Assembly (NCBI GenBank): GCA_017619335.1
Contig: JAFZSP010000036.1
Location: 1 to 64,000 of the forward strand
Reading direction: 5' to 3'
DNA: 64,000 nucleotides
Source of the DNA: Bacteroidaceae bacterium
GTDB lineage: Bacteria > Bacteroidota > Bacteroidia > Bacteroidales > Bacteroidaceae
Shown: positions 30,836 through 39,854 of the stretch, piece by piece
How positions within the stretch are numbered: position 1 is the first letter of the stretch
Layout of the letters: each line of letters opens with the position of its first letter
Program-made: the position numbers and the translations under genes
The notes under the pieces: model-generated
Told to the model about the DNA's origin: nothing
Seen by the model: only the letters and a program-made list of their open reading frames with translations
Database searches by the model: none

Positions 30836-31666
30836 ATGAGGATAAAAAGAGTATTGTTCATCACGCAAGAGATCTTTCCTTACATTGAGGAGGGTCCCTA
30901 CAAGTTGCTGGGCCGGAAAGTGCCGCAATACTTTCTGGAACGGGGGCGGGAAATCCGCACCTTCATGCCCAAATGGGGCAGCGTCAACGAGCGCCGCAGT
31001 CAACTGCACGAGGTCATTCGACTCTCGGGAATGAACCTCATCATCGATGAGACCGACCATCTGCTTATCCTGAAGGTGGCCAGTATCCCGTCTGCACGTA
31101 TGCAGGTCTATTTCATCGATAATGATGACTATTTTATGCGGCGTCTGGAGGCCGGTGGAGAGGACGGCGTGGAATATACCGACAACGGCGAGCGTGCCAT
31201 CTTCTATGCCCGCGGTGTGCTGGAGACCGTCAAGAAACTGCGTTGGGTGCCGGATGTCATTCACTGTCAGGGATGGATCAGCACCATCGCGCCCATGTAC
31301 ATCAAGACTGCCATGAAGGAAGAGCCCTGTTTCCGTGATGCACGCATTATCTTCACACCTGGCGGTGACGACCTGAAATTGGCAATGTCCCAGCAATTTA
31401 TGGCCGACCTGCACTTCAAGGGAGTCACAGCCAAGGACTGGGCACAGCTCCCCGAGCAGGTGATGCTCACCGACCTTTACAAGCTCGCACTCCGTTACTC
31501 AGACGGTGCCTACTTCACACCACAATATGCCAGCCCTGAACTGACAGAATATGCCCGTCAGCTGGGGCTGCCCATCCTGCAAGGACCCGTGGACGTCAAG
31601 GGCGCCGGAGAGCAAATCACCAACTTCTTTGACGGCGTGTTCATGGCCGGCAGAACTCAGATTTAA
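30836..31666 (+). CDS. short glycogen/starch synthase-like protein (GT5 N-terminal lobe)
   Basis: The 276-residue protein matches only the N-terminal Rossmann lobe of GT5 glycogen synthases: KRVLFITQEIFPYIEEGPY, VYFIDNDDYFMRR and PDVIHCQGWISTIAPMYIK. The C-terminal nucleotide-sugar-binding lobe is missing. Proteins of this length beside panC and a DUF4270 gene are conserved in Bacteroidales, so this is a family form and not a recent truncation. Whether it has transferase activity alone is doubtful. Confidence 0.82.
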   Translation: MRIKRVLFITQEIFPYIEEGPYKLLGRKVPQYFLERGREIRTFMPKWGSVNERRSQLHEVIRLSGMNLIIDETDHLLILKVASIPSARMQVYFIDNDDYFMRRLEAGGEDGVEYTDNGERAIFYARGVLETVKKLRWVPDVIHCQGWISTIAPMYIKTAMKEEPCFRDARIIFTPGGDDLKLAMSQQFMADLHFKGVTAKDWAQLPEQVMLTDLYKLALRYSDGAYFTPQYASPELTEYARQLGLPILQGPVDVKGAGEQITNFFDGVFMAGRTQI

Positions 31667-31707
31667 TATGTAACACATTACACCACAGCGTATAACATCA
31701 GAGATAA

Positions 31708-33144
31708 ATGAAAAACAATATTGCCTACGTAGTCACCTTCTGTGTGCTCACTGCAGGGCTCCTCGTCGGTTGTGAAGACGAGACTCTCACATTTGGCATT
31801 CCTTCCACATCTGACTTGGTCACCACTTCCTCCGAGGTCTTCGAATTCACCACTCAGTCCGTGAAGATGGACTCCGTGGTGGCCAACAGCACGCGCTCCT
31901 ACATCGGTGAAATTGCAGACCCAGAGACAAATACCGACATCAAGGCCGAGTTCCTCACACAGTTCTATACTTTTGAGAACTACACGTTGCCCGCGGAACA
32001 GAATATGATTAAGAACGAGGCCGGAGAGGTGGAGGCAGACAGCGTGGAGGTGCGCCTGTACTTCACGGACGTCGTCGGCTCCCTTAACAACCCCATGAAG
32101 ATTCAGGTTTTTGAGTTGGATACCGCCAACGTGATAGCAGAGAACAAGACCTACTATTCTGACCTGGATATCGCCCAGTACGTGCGTCCCGGCAGCGAGC
32201 CACTGACCACGAAGGTCTTCACGCCTCTGGACTATGAGCTGTCTGATGCAGTACTCACCAGCACCACACATTATCACAACGTACACATCCGTCTGCCGCG
32301 CGAATTAGGAACACGCATCCTCCGGAAAGCCCTCCGTCAGCCACAGTACTTCGTCAACTCATGGCAGTTCATCCATCACGTCTGCCCAGGTTTCTACTTC
32401 AAACTCGTCAGCGGCAGGGGAACGATGCTGGCCGTGGATGTGGCTTCCTTCAACATCTACTTCCGTTACCGTGACACCAAGCAGGACACCACGCTTGTGG
32501 GTCTCTCCCGCTTCTCGGCCACGGCAGAGGTCATTCAGAGCACACGCATTGAGAATCAGGGTATTGACCAGCTGCTGGAAAACCCCGACGTGCCCTATAC
32601 CTACTTGAAATCTCCCGCCGGTATCGCCACGTTACTGACGCTCCCCATTGACGAGATCTATGCCCGTCACCAGAACGACAGCATCTCCCGCGCCCGTATA
32701 GTTCTCACACGCCTCAACAGTGAGACACAGGATCAGAACGCCCTTGATATGCCCGCCAACCTCCTCCTGCTCCCAGTGGCACAGCGTCACTCCTTCTTCG
32801 CTACGCGCAATGTGGCTGATAAGGAGACCAGTTACACTACTGCCTTTGACCAGAGTTACAATACCTATACCTTCTCCAACGTGGCCCGCCTCATCGCCTA
32901 TCTCCACCGTCAGAAGGTTCGTGGAATGGCCGATCAGGGATTGACAAGCGAACAGTGGAACGTCCGCTATCCCGACTGGAACCGTGTCCTCGTGCTTCCC
33001 GTCAGCATCACCACCAGCACCGACAATACCACCGGTGCCAGCACCCAAGTGGCTGTGAATCATGATTTCTCACTCTCCTCTGCCCGCCTCGTTGGCGGCA
33101 CCAAGCCCATTCAGATTCAAGTCATCTTCAGCAGCTATCAGTAA
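31708..33144 (+). CDS. DUF4270 family lipoprotein
   Basis: The 478-residue protein has a lipoprotein signal with lipobox LLVGC (Cys22) and a mature part of the beta-rich DUF4270 type. It includes QSVKMDSVVANSTRSYIGEI near residue 50 and FNIYFRYRD near 248. It would be anchored in the outer membrane; its role is unknown. It starts 41 bases after the short glycogen synthase and probably shares its transcript, ending at the hairpin at 33165-33198. Confidence 0.85.
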   Translation: MKNNIAYVVTFCVLTAGLLVGCEDETLTFGIPSTSDLVTTSSEVFEFTTQSVKMDSVVANSTRSYIGEIADPETNTDIKAEFLTQFYTFENYTLPAEQNMIKNEAGEVEADSVEVRLYFTDVVGSLNNPMKIQVFELDTANVIAENKTYYSDLDIAQYVRPGSEPLTTKVFTPLDYELSDAVLTSTTHYHNVHIRLPRELGTRILRKALRQPQYFVNSWQFIHHVCPGFYFKLVSGRGTMLAVDVASFNIYFRYRDTKQDTTLVGLSRFSATAEVIQSTRIENQGIDQLLENPDVPYTYLKSPAGIATLLTLPIDEIYARHQNDSISRARIVLTRLNSETQDQNALDMPANLLLLPVAQRHSFFATRNVADKETSYTTAFDQSYNTYTFSNVARLIAYLHRQKVRGMADQGLTSEQWNVRYPDWNRVLVLPVSITTSTDNTTGASTQVAVNHDFSLSSARLVGGTKPIQIQVIFSSYQ

Positions 33145-33164
33145 CAGACTGCATTCATAAAAAT

Positions 33165-33205
33165 GCTTGCCCGCGTCACAGAAGTGATGCGGGCAAGCGG
33201 TTTAT
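33165..33205. terminator. hairpin terminator between convergent genes
   Basis: GCTTGCCCGCGTCA (33165-33178) pairs with TGATGCGGGCAAGC (33185-33198). On the minus strand it is followed by ATTTTTATG, on the plus strand by GGTTTATT, so it can serve both the DUF4270 gene and the GH57 operon. Confidence 0.75.
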
Positions 33206-33228
33206 TGGGGGATGAAAGAAGGGCGTGA

Positions 33229-34704
33229 TTACTTAGCCGGCTTCTTCGTGGGAGCCGGCTTCTTGGCGGGAGCGGCCTTCTTGGGGGCGGCTTCTGCTTT
33301 CTTGGTGGGAGCCTTTTTTACGGCCTCCTTCTTGGGAGCAGCCTCCTTCTTAGGAGCGGCGGCAGCCTTCTTGGCTGGAGCCTTCTTGGCGGGCTTCTCT
33401 TCCTCGGGTTGGAGCTTGGAGAGACGAGCCTGTAGGCGGGCAATCTCAGCGTCCTTCACATTGATCTCATCGGCTTGGTTGCGGATGGTGGTGAGAAGAG
33501 CGTTGAGCTCATCGTTCTCAATGTCAAGGGGATAGAGGGCATTGACGCGGTTGATGAAGTCGCCAAGGATGTTCATGTAGTTGGTGAAAGCATCATAGGG
33601 GCTGTCGTAGATTCCGCGATAGAGTCCCACGCTGGCGGGCTTGGTGGTCATGAAGCGGAAGTTGTTGCTGGCCTGGATGCGGTCCCAGTCCTGAGTGATG
33701 CGGCGGTCCTTGCAGATGAGGACGCGGTCTGCCACGCTGTAGAGCTTGTGGAAAGCTTCGCGCTGCATGACATTACCCAGCCAGCAGCTGGTGTCGCGCT
33801 CTTCGTCGTTCCAGGACATTGGATAAGCGACGTCTAAGGGTGCCACGCTCTTGCTCTTGGAGATGACTTCGGAAGGTGTGGCGAAGACGATGCCGCGATC
33901 CTTGGCCACGGCGGGCAGTGCCTTGATGAACTCCAGAATGTTGCTGCTCAGGGGCTGATAGATACCCAGTGCGCAGAGTTCCATGAAGATGTTGATGACC
34001 TGCTCTTCCTCGGGGAGCTGGGCGATCCAGTCCATGTAATTGTCGGCGAAGAGAGGGTACTCACTCCATGAAGAGTCGTTGAAGCGCAGGGAGATATCGT
34101 CGCTGAGCTTGTAGTCACGCAGGAGGAGTTTGAGTCGCTGGTCGTGGGCGCAGTGATAGACGAAGTGTGGGCTCTTCCATCCGAGGATATGTTTTGCTCC
34201 CTCGGCGATCATGCCTTTGTAGCCCATGGAGGCCACGAGGCCACCTATATCGTCACTGTAAATGAGCGAACTATTGCGCAGAACGGTGGGCTTCTTGCCG
34301 AAGAGCTCCTTCATCTTCTTGGCCTGACGGCCGACTTCATCGCGGAAGACGTCTTCGTTGGCCAGTGAGGAGAGGCCGTGGCTGTAGGGTTCTGCCAGAA
34401 ACTCCACGCAGCCGGTCTCGTTCAGCTCCTGCAGGAGCTCGATGACCTCGGGAGCATACTGTTCCAGGAGTTCCAGTGCGCAGCCGCTGATGGAGAATGC
34501 CACCTTGAAGGCTTTGCCATAGGTCTGTGCCATCTCCAAGAATGTGCGGAGGGCGGGCAGATAGGAACGCTCGGCGGTCTCTGTGATGCCGCGTTCGTTC
34601 TCATAATCATCAAAATAGTAGTGATCCTTTCCAATCTCGAAGAAGCGGTAGCGCTTCAGATGGATGTTTTGGTGGATCTCGAAATATAAGCAAATTGTTT
34701 TCAT
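33229..34704 (-). CDS. GH57 family alpha-amylase-like glycosidase with Lys/Ala/Pro tail
   Basis: The 491-residue cytoplasmic protein has a GH57 catalytic domain (MKTICLYFEIHQNIHLKRYR at the start; CVEFLAEPYSHGLSSLANED near residue 108, with the catalytic Glu; MSWNDEERDTSCWLGN near 300). A coiled-coil segment near residues 400-435 follows. The last 55 residues are almost only Lys, Ala, Pro and Glu (KKAPAKKAAAAPKK and similar), like a histone-H1-type tail. It is the third gene of an operon with GT4 and GH133 enzymes of glycogen metabolism. Confidence 0.9.
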   Translation of the reverse strand: MKTICLYFEIHQNIHLKRYRFFEIGKDHYYFDDYENERGITETAERSYLPALRTFLEMAQTYGKAFKVAFSISGCALELLEQYAPEVIELLQELNETGCVEFLAEPYSHGLSSLANEDVFRDEVGRQAKKMKELFGKKPTVLRNSSLIYSDDIGGLVASMGYKGMIAEGAKHILGWKSPHFVYHCAHDQRLKLLLRDYKLSDDISLRFNDSSWSEYPLFADNYMDWIAQLPEEEQVINIFMELCALGIYQPLSSNILEFIKALPAVAKDRGIVFATPSEVISKSKSVAPLDVAYPMSWNDEERDTSCWLGNVMQREAFHKLYSVADRVLICKDRRITQDWDRIQASNNFRFMTTKPASVGLYRGIYDSPYDAFTNYMNILGDFINRVNALYPLDIENDELNALLTTIRNQADEINVKDAEIARLQARLSKLQPEEEKPAKKAPAKKAAAAPKKEAAPKKEAVKKAPTKKAEAAPKKAAPAKKPAPTKKPAK

Positions 34705-34718
34705 AACTATTTATTTTT

Positions 34719-35999
34719 TTATTTGTAACGTTCCAGGCATTGGTCATAGAGTTTGCGTATGCGCTCTCCGACTTTCTCCCATGTGATGCCATCGACTTCC
34801 TTCTTTCCTTCCACCTGGAGGTACTCGTGTAGGGAGTCGTTGGTGCAGAGGCTGTACATGGCGTCGGCCATGGCATCAATATCCCAGTAGTCTGTCTTGA
34901 TGCACTTGTCCAGGATTTCTGCACATCCACTCTGTTTGGAGATGATGCTGGGGACTCCGCTCTGCATGGCTTCCAGCGGGCTGATGCCGAAGGGCTCAGA
35001 TACCGAAGGCATTACATAAACGTCGGAGTCACGGAATATCTCAAAGACCTGTTTTCCCTTCATGAAGCCGGGGAAATGGCAGCGGTCTGCGATGCCGTAG
35101 GCAGCGGCCATGTCAATCATGGCATTCATCATGTCACCGGAACCGGCGAAACAGAAGCGGACGTTGCTGGTGCGTTCGAGCACGCGCTTGGCGGCCTCGA
35201 TGAAGTACTCGGGACCCTTCTGCATGGTGATTCGCCCGAGGAAGGTGACGACTTTCTCCTTGCGGTCTTTGTAGGGCAGGCGCTGATCCACAATCTCCTG
35301 GAGTTCAGGTGCCAGTGGATAGACGGCATTGTGCATGGCGAAGCACTTGGCGGGATCCTGACCGTAGTGGTTGATGACGGTCTGGCGGGTCAACTCGGAG
35401 ACGCACATGATGCAGTCGGCGTTGTCCATACCGTTGCGCTCGATGCCATAGACGGTGGGGTTCACATTGCCGCGTGAGCGGTCAAAGTCGGTGGCGTGCA
35501 CGTGGATAACCAGTGGGCGTCCGCTGACCTGTTTGGCGTGAATACCAGCAGGGTAGGTGAGCCAGTCGTGTGCATGGATGATGTCAAACTGTTCTGTGCG
35601 GGCCACGACTCCGGCGATAATCGAGTAGTTATTGATTTCCTCGGTCAGGTTGCCGGGATAGCCTCCGGCGAACTCCATGCAGCCCAAGTCGTTGACGTGC
35701 ATGTAGTTGAAGTCGGCATAGATGTGCTCGCGATAGCGGTAGTAGTCATCGGGAGACATGATGTTGCCAATACGTTGCTGGACGTAGTCGTAGTTGACAT
35801 CACGCCAGGCGATGGGCACAGAGTTCATTCCGATAATTTTGCAGGCACTCTGGTCCTCGTCGCCGAAGGGACGGGGCAGACACAGCAGCGTCTCAATGTC
35901 ACCTTGGGCTTTCAGACCATGAGAAATACCATAATTGGCGGTGGCGAGTCCACCGAACACATGAGGAGGATACTCCCATCCGAACATTAATACTTTCAT
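34719..35999 (-). CDS. GT4/GT5-type glycosyltransferase (glycogen synthase-like)
   Basis: The 426-residue GT-B enzyme begins MKVLMFGWEYPPHVFGGLAT and shows DIIHAHDWLTYPAG near residue 138, VVTFLGRITMQKGPEYFIEA near 248 and the donor-binding VMPSVSEPFGISPLEAMQSG near 330. It probably elongates an alpha-glucan from a nucleotide-glucose donor. It lies between the debranching enzyme (20-base gap) and GH57 (14-base gap), a gene order conserved in Bacteroidales glycogen operons. Confidence 0.9.
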   Translation of the reverse strand: MKVLMFGWEYPPHVFGGLATANYGISHGLKAQGDIETLLCLPRPFGDEDQSACKIIGMNSVPIAWRDVNYDYVQQRIGNIMSPDDYYRYREHIYADFNYMHVNDLGCMEFAGGYPGNLTEEINNYSIIAGVVARTEQFDIIHAHDWLTYPAGIHAKQVSGRPLVIHVHATDFDRSRGNVNPTVYGIERNGMDNADCIMCVSELTRQTVINHYGQDPAKCFAMHNAVYPLAPELQEIVDQRLPYKDRKEKVVTFLGRITMQKGPEYFIEAAKRVLERTSNVRFCFAGSGDMMNAMIDMAAAYGIADRCHFPGFMKGKQVFEIFRDSDVYVMPSVSEPFGISPLEAMQSGVPSIISKQSGCAEILDKCIKTDYWDIDAMADAMYSLCTNDSLHEYLQVEGKKEVDGITWEKVGERIRKLYDQCLERYK

Positions 36000-36019
36000 A
36001 GTTTCTTGATTTTAGGGAG

Positions 36020-37963
36020 TTATTCCAAAATAAACTTGTCCAATAACTTGACCACACGCATGATCTCTGCCACATTCATGGCGAAGCTCATGGCACCTCG
36101 GCCGTGGAACGGCGGGTTGCCGTCAAAGACCTCTGGGATGGTTCCGATGCAGTGGTAGAAGAGTTCTTCCTCGTAGCCCACGAGCTGACGCTCCACGAAG
36201 CTGACGCGGGAGTACCCGAAGACCTTCAGGCAGGCTTCCATGTAGAAACCGGCCAGCCAGGGCCAAGCCGTGCCCTGATGGTAGGCGTAGTCACGCTGCA
36301 CCTGTGGGCCGACGTACATGGGATTGTACCCGCCGCTCTTCGGCGAGAGGGTGCGCAGGCCCTTGGGGGTGAGCAGTTCCTTGGTGCACATATCCAGGAC
36401 ACCTTTCTTCTGTTTGGCGTCTAATGGGGAGAAGTCCAGGGCGCAGGCGAAGATCATATTGGGGCGGACGCTCCAGTCAATCATCGTGCCATCCACGTAG
36501 TCCAGCAGGTAGCCGTAATCATTGAGGAAGGTATCCACGAAACTCTTCTTGGTCTTCTCTGCCATCTTCTCCAGCGGTTCTGCCTCGGCAGCATCGTTCA
36601 TGGTGCGGCAGACCTGTGCGCTGAACATCAAAGCATTGTACCAGAGTGCGTTGAACTCCACGATATAACCGGAGCGGGGCACGATGGGACGTCCGTTCTG
36701 GCTGCTGTTCATCCAGGTGATGGCCTTGTCCCGGCCGTTGCAATAGACGAGGCCGTTTTCATGCACATAGAAGTTGCCGTGCTTGCCGCTCTGCAGGAAT
36801 TCCATGATGTCCCGCAGGAGCTGCCCGTACTTCTTGATGCCCTTCTCCATGCCTATGAACTTGCAGTACTGCTGGATGCACCAGACGGCCCACAGGAGCA
36901 CGTCGGGGTGTTCCATTTCATAGATGCGCACGCTCAGTGGCTGTCCGGCAATGAACTGTCGGATGCCCTTCTCGGCGGTGGCCATCACTTGCTCGAAGTG
37001 GTCTTGCTCGTCGTTGGTCAGCGTCAGGCCGGGCAGAGAGATGAACATGTCACGGGCGCGGCACTTGAACCAGGGGTAACCGGCCAGCAGGTAGGTCTCG
37101 CCCTCGCGGTAGTTCAGGAACTGGTGGGCGCTGTTGACCAGGCAGTGGTAGAAGTTGTCACGTGGGGTGCGAATGTTGACCTCGAAGTCGGCCAGGTCTT
37201 TCAGTCGGGCAGGATTGCTCTCCTTGGTGCCGGCGGCGAAGACGATGCTCTCGCCCTTCTTGATGTCGAATTCGAAGTAACCGGGGACGTACAGGTCCTC
37301 ATTGGAGGCGTAGCCGCGCTCTGTCTCCTTCGGATAGTCCACGCCTCGGTACCAGTCTGGTTTGAAGACCCACTCGGCCTTCTTGCTCAGTTGCATGTAG
37401 AGTTCGGGATAACCCGGGTACATGCAGGTCTTGATACCATTCTTCACTTCCTGATAGTCACGGCTGGCACGCGGGTTCTCGTGGGTGAACTCACGTACGC
37501 TGCGGAATGCCAGCCAGGGCTGCAGGCGCAGCGTGGTCTTGCTGTGGGCTTCCACGAGGGTGTAGCGGATGAGCACGCGGTCCTCGAAGTGCTGGAACAT
37601 CAGCTCGCGCTTGAGGATGACACCGCCCACCCGGTAGAGGGTCGTGGGAACCTGTTGGCAGTTGTACTCGCGGATGTACTTGTGACCGCGGGGACTGTAG
37701 TTGTCGCCCTGATACTTGTGGAGGCCCAGGTTGAATTCGGCGCCGTGCTGGATGACCGTGCAGTCGAGTGAGCTCAGGAGAACGTGGTTCTCATCGTCCA
37801 ACTCGGGAACGGGCACCACGAGCAGACCGTGGTACTTGCGCGTGTTGCAGTCCAGAATGGTGGAACACGAGTAAGCGCCGGAACGGTTCGAGCGCAGCAC
37901 TTCCTTCTTCAGAGCTTCCTCCAAGTTTGTCATCAGAGTCTTGTCAAACTGTAAATAGCTCAT
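36020..37963 (-). CDS. glycogen debranching enzyme (amylo-alpha-1,6-glucosidase, GH133-like)
   Basis: The 647-residue protein has an N-terminal domain typical of bacterial and archaeal debranching enzymes (EVLRSNRSGAYSCSTILDCN; TRKYHGLLV near residue 43) and an (alpha/alpha)6 catalytic barrel with YPWFKCRARDMFISLPGL near 300 and WMNSSQNGRPIVPRSGY near 415. RDYAYHQGTAWPWLAGFYME lies near 565. It removes alpha-1,6 branches from glycogen and heads the three-gene operon. A near-consensus TACTTTTGG box lies upstream at 38053-38061. Confidence 0.92.
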   Translation of the reverse strand: MSYLQFDKTLMTNLEEALKKEVLRSNRSGAYSCSTILDCNTRKYHGLLVVPVPELDDENHVLLSSLDCTVIQHGAEFNLGLHKYQGDNYSPRGHKYIREYNCQQVPTTLYRVGGVILKRELMFQHFEDRVLIRYTLVEAHSKTTLRLQPWLAFRSVREFTHENPRASRDYQEVKNGIKTCMYPGYPELYMQLSKKAEWVFKPDWYRGVDYPKETERGYASNEDLYVPGYFEFDIKKGESIVFAAGTKESNPARLKDLADFEVNIRTPRDNFYHCLVNSAHQFLNYREGETYLLAGYPWFKCRARDMFISLPGLTLTNDEQDHFEQVMATAEKGIRQFIAGQPLSVRIYEMEHPDVLLWAVWCIQQYCKFIGMEKGIKKYGQLLRDIMEFLQSGKHGNFYVHENGLVYCNGRDKAITWMNSSQNGRPIVPRSGYIVEFNALWYNALMFSAQVCRTMNDAAEAEPLEKMAEKTKKSFVDTFLNDYGYLLDYVDGTMIDWSVRPNMIFACALDFSPLDAKQKKGVLDMCTKELLTPKGLRTLSPKSGGYNPMYVGPQVQRDYAYHQGTAWPWLAGFYMEACLKVFGYSRVSFVERQLVGYEEELFYHCIGTIPEVFDGNPPFHGRGAMSFAMNVAEIMRVVKLLDKFILE

Positions 37964-38135
37964 AAGGTAGTTTATGTTTATTGATGAGTGATTGTTGAGA
38001 AATAGTTGATAAAAAAGGGGGGCAAAAAGGCCGTTTTAGGCCTATTTTGTCTCCAAAAGTAGGAAATAATCGTCACTTATGAAAATATTTTCAAAGAAAA
38101 GTGCTCAAGAAATTGCAGATTCAGTGAAAAATGCC

Positions 38136-38144
38136 TAATTTTGT
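38136..38144 (+). promoter_or_regulatory. -7 box of the Crp/Fnr-type regulator gene
   Basis: TAATTTTGT with a TTG about 20 bases upstream (38113-38115). It lies 31 bases before the ATG. Confidence 0.55.
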
Positions 38145-38174
38145 GCCGTAAAACATATAATTCAAGGACGAATC

Positions 38175-38879
38175 ATGACCAAGAAGAAGATAAAAGTCAA
38201 CGAAGTGCTGCCAGATCTCTCATTCATGCTGGACTTGTTGACAGAGGCGGAACAAGACCTGCTGATAAGCCACATGAGCGTGCAGGTTTACCGCAAAAAT
38301 GAGGTGCTCTATGAGGAGGGAGACATCCCCACCTACATGCATTGTCTCATTGCCGGCAAGGTGAAGGTGTCCAAGGAAGGCATCGGTGGTCGCACGCAGA
38401 TTATCCGGATGGTGCGCCCCGTGGAGTTCTTTGGTTACAGGGCCGGCTTCTCCGGGCAACTCTATGTCAACTCGGCCTCCGCCTTTGAACAGTCTGTGGT
38501 GGTGAAGATACCGGTGAACACGATGGTTCGTCTGCTCAAGGGCAATGCACAGTTGGGTTGGTTCTTCATAGAGCGTCTGGCGCGCAACCTGGGCTATGCA
38601 GACGAGCGCATGGTCAGCCTCACACAGAAGCATATCCGCGGGCGACTGGCAGAGTCACTGCTCTTCCTCAAGCAGAACTACGGTCTGGAGGAAGACGGTT
38701 CCACGCTGAGTATCTACCTCAGCCGCGAAGATCTGGCCAGCCATTCCAATATGACCACCAGTAATGCCATTCGCACACTCTCGGCCTTTGCCCAGGAGCG
38801 GATTATTGCCATTGACGGCCGCAAGATAAAGATTATTGACGAGCGACGCTTGGAAGCCATCAGTGGCGGAGGCAAGTGA
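38175..38879 (+). CDS. Crp/Fnr-family transcriptional regulator
   Basis: The 234-residue protein has an N-terminal cyclic-nucleotide-binding-type beta barrel (VLYEEGDIPTYMHCLIAGKV near residue 40), a long dimer helix and a C-terminal winged helix (YLSREDLASHSNMTTSNAIR near residue 180). It lacks the N-terminal cysteine cluster of Fnr, so it is not an obvious iron-sulfur oxygen sensor. It is divergent from the glycogen operon, which it may control; that is inferred from position only. Confidence 0.9.
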   Translation: MTKKKIKVNEVLPDLSFMLDLLTEAEQDLLISHMSVQVYRKNEVLYEEGDIPTYMHCLIAGKVKVSKEGIGGRTQIIRMVRPVEFFGYRAGFSGQLYVNSASAFEQSVVVKIPVNTMVRLLKGNAQLGWFFIERLARNLGYADERMVSLTQKHIRGRLAESLLFLKQNYGLEEDGSTLSIYLSREDLASHSNMTTSNAIRTLSAFAQERIIAIDGRKIKIIDERRLEAISGGGK

Positions 38880-38885
38880 TGGCTC

Positions 38886-38916
38886 TTAAAAAGCTGTCAC
38901 TGTAACACATGACAGC
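38886..38916 (-). terminator. intrinsic terminator of the gap-miaA-kinase transcript
   Basis: On the minus strand GCTGTCA (38916-38910) pairs with TGACAGC (38899-38893), followed by TTTTTAAG. Confidence 0.75.
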
Positions 38917-38922
38917 AGTCTC

Positions 38923-39843
38923 TCAGGAAGGAATAATGAAATCGATGTGCTCCGGCAGCAAGCTGATGCGCAGGGGAGCCGTGTAGTCTGGAAGCACCAT
39001 TCCGTCACAGCTGACGGTGGCGTTCTTGATGTCCATGAAGCGGACAGAAGACGGTGCGCGGTAGGCCCGCACATTCTTGTGATTGAGGAACTTACCTGTG
39101 AAAAGCATCCACAGCCCTTCCAAGAGTTGAGACATCTCAGGATGACTGACCACCGTGATGTCCAACGTCCCGTTATAGGGCACCGCATTGGGCGTCTGGC
39201 CGTAACCGCGGGCATTCCCCACGCAGACGGTCATCAGTTTCTTCTCGATAACTTCCTCGTTGATTTTCAGCTTCATGCGCGTTTCCAACCGCTGGAACAG
39301 CAGCAGAAACATGCTGGCAAAATAGGAGAGGGCAGAGAGCCCGAAGATGCGGCGCGTCTTGTACTTCAGCTTCATGATGTTGGCCACCAGCCCCACGTTG
39401 ACACAGTTCAGGAAATAACGCTCCTGTCCTGCCTCAGTGCGGATGCTGCCCACGTCCACCTTGCGCAGACGCCTTTGCACCAGCCAGTTAATCGTCTGCT
39501 CATCATTGTCCTCGGTGAAACCCCAGAAGGAGGCAAAGTCATTTCCGCGACCATTTGGAATCACGCCCACAGCCACCCGCTGTCTCGTCTCGTCGCCCAA
39601 GGACAGCAGGCCGTTCAGAGCACGGTTCAGGGCCGAGTCACCACCCATGATGATCAGCGTCTCGTAGCCGTTCTGGCACAGCATGCGCGTCAGACGTTCC
39701 ACACTCTCCGGGCCTTCGCTCTGCACAAAGTCATACGCGATCTTCTGTGCATCCAGCATCGCCTGGATGTGTTCCCAGCGCTTCTGTGAGCGGCCGGCTC
39801 CTTGTTTCGGGCAGTAGATGATGCCCCAGCGGGAGGATTCCAT
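38923..39843 (-). CDS. diacylglycerol kinase-family lipid kinase
   Basis: This 306-residue protein has the DAGK catalytic N-lobe and the YegS-like beta-sandwich. Motifs are IIYCPKQGAGRSQKRW, LIIMGGDSALNRALNGLL near residue 78 and VIPNGRGNDFASFWGF near 107. The usual nucleotide-loop signature GGDGT is GGDSA here, so catalysis may be altered. It would phosphorylate diacylglycerol or a related lipid at the inner membrane. It follows miaA after an 11-base T/C-rich spacer. Confidence 0.88.
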   Translation of the reverse strand: MESSRWGIIYCPKQGAGRSQKRWEHIQAMLDAQKIAYDFVQSEGPESVERLTRMLCQNGYETLIIMGGDSALNRALNGLLSLGDETRQRVAVGVIPNGRGNDFASFWGFTEDNDEQTINWLVQRRLRKVDVGSIRTEAGQERYFLNCVNVGLVANIMKLKYKTRRIFGLSALSYFASMFLLLFQRLETRMKLKINEEVIEKKLMTVCVGNARGYGQTPNAVPYNGTLDITVVSHPEMSQLLEGLWMLFTGKFLNHKNVRAYRAPSSVRFMDIKNATVSCDGMVLPDYTAPLRISLLPEHIDFIIPS

Positions 39844-39854
39844 TTTTCTTTTTT

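Noticed and set aside
30836..31666. The short glycogen synthase as a broken gene
   Set aside because: Proteins of the same length in the same pan/DUF4270 neighbourhood are known in Bacteroidales, and no remaining C-terminal half follows.
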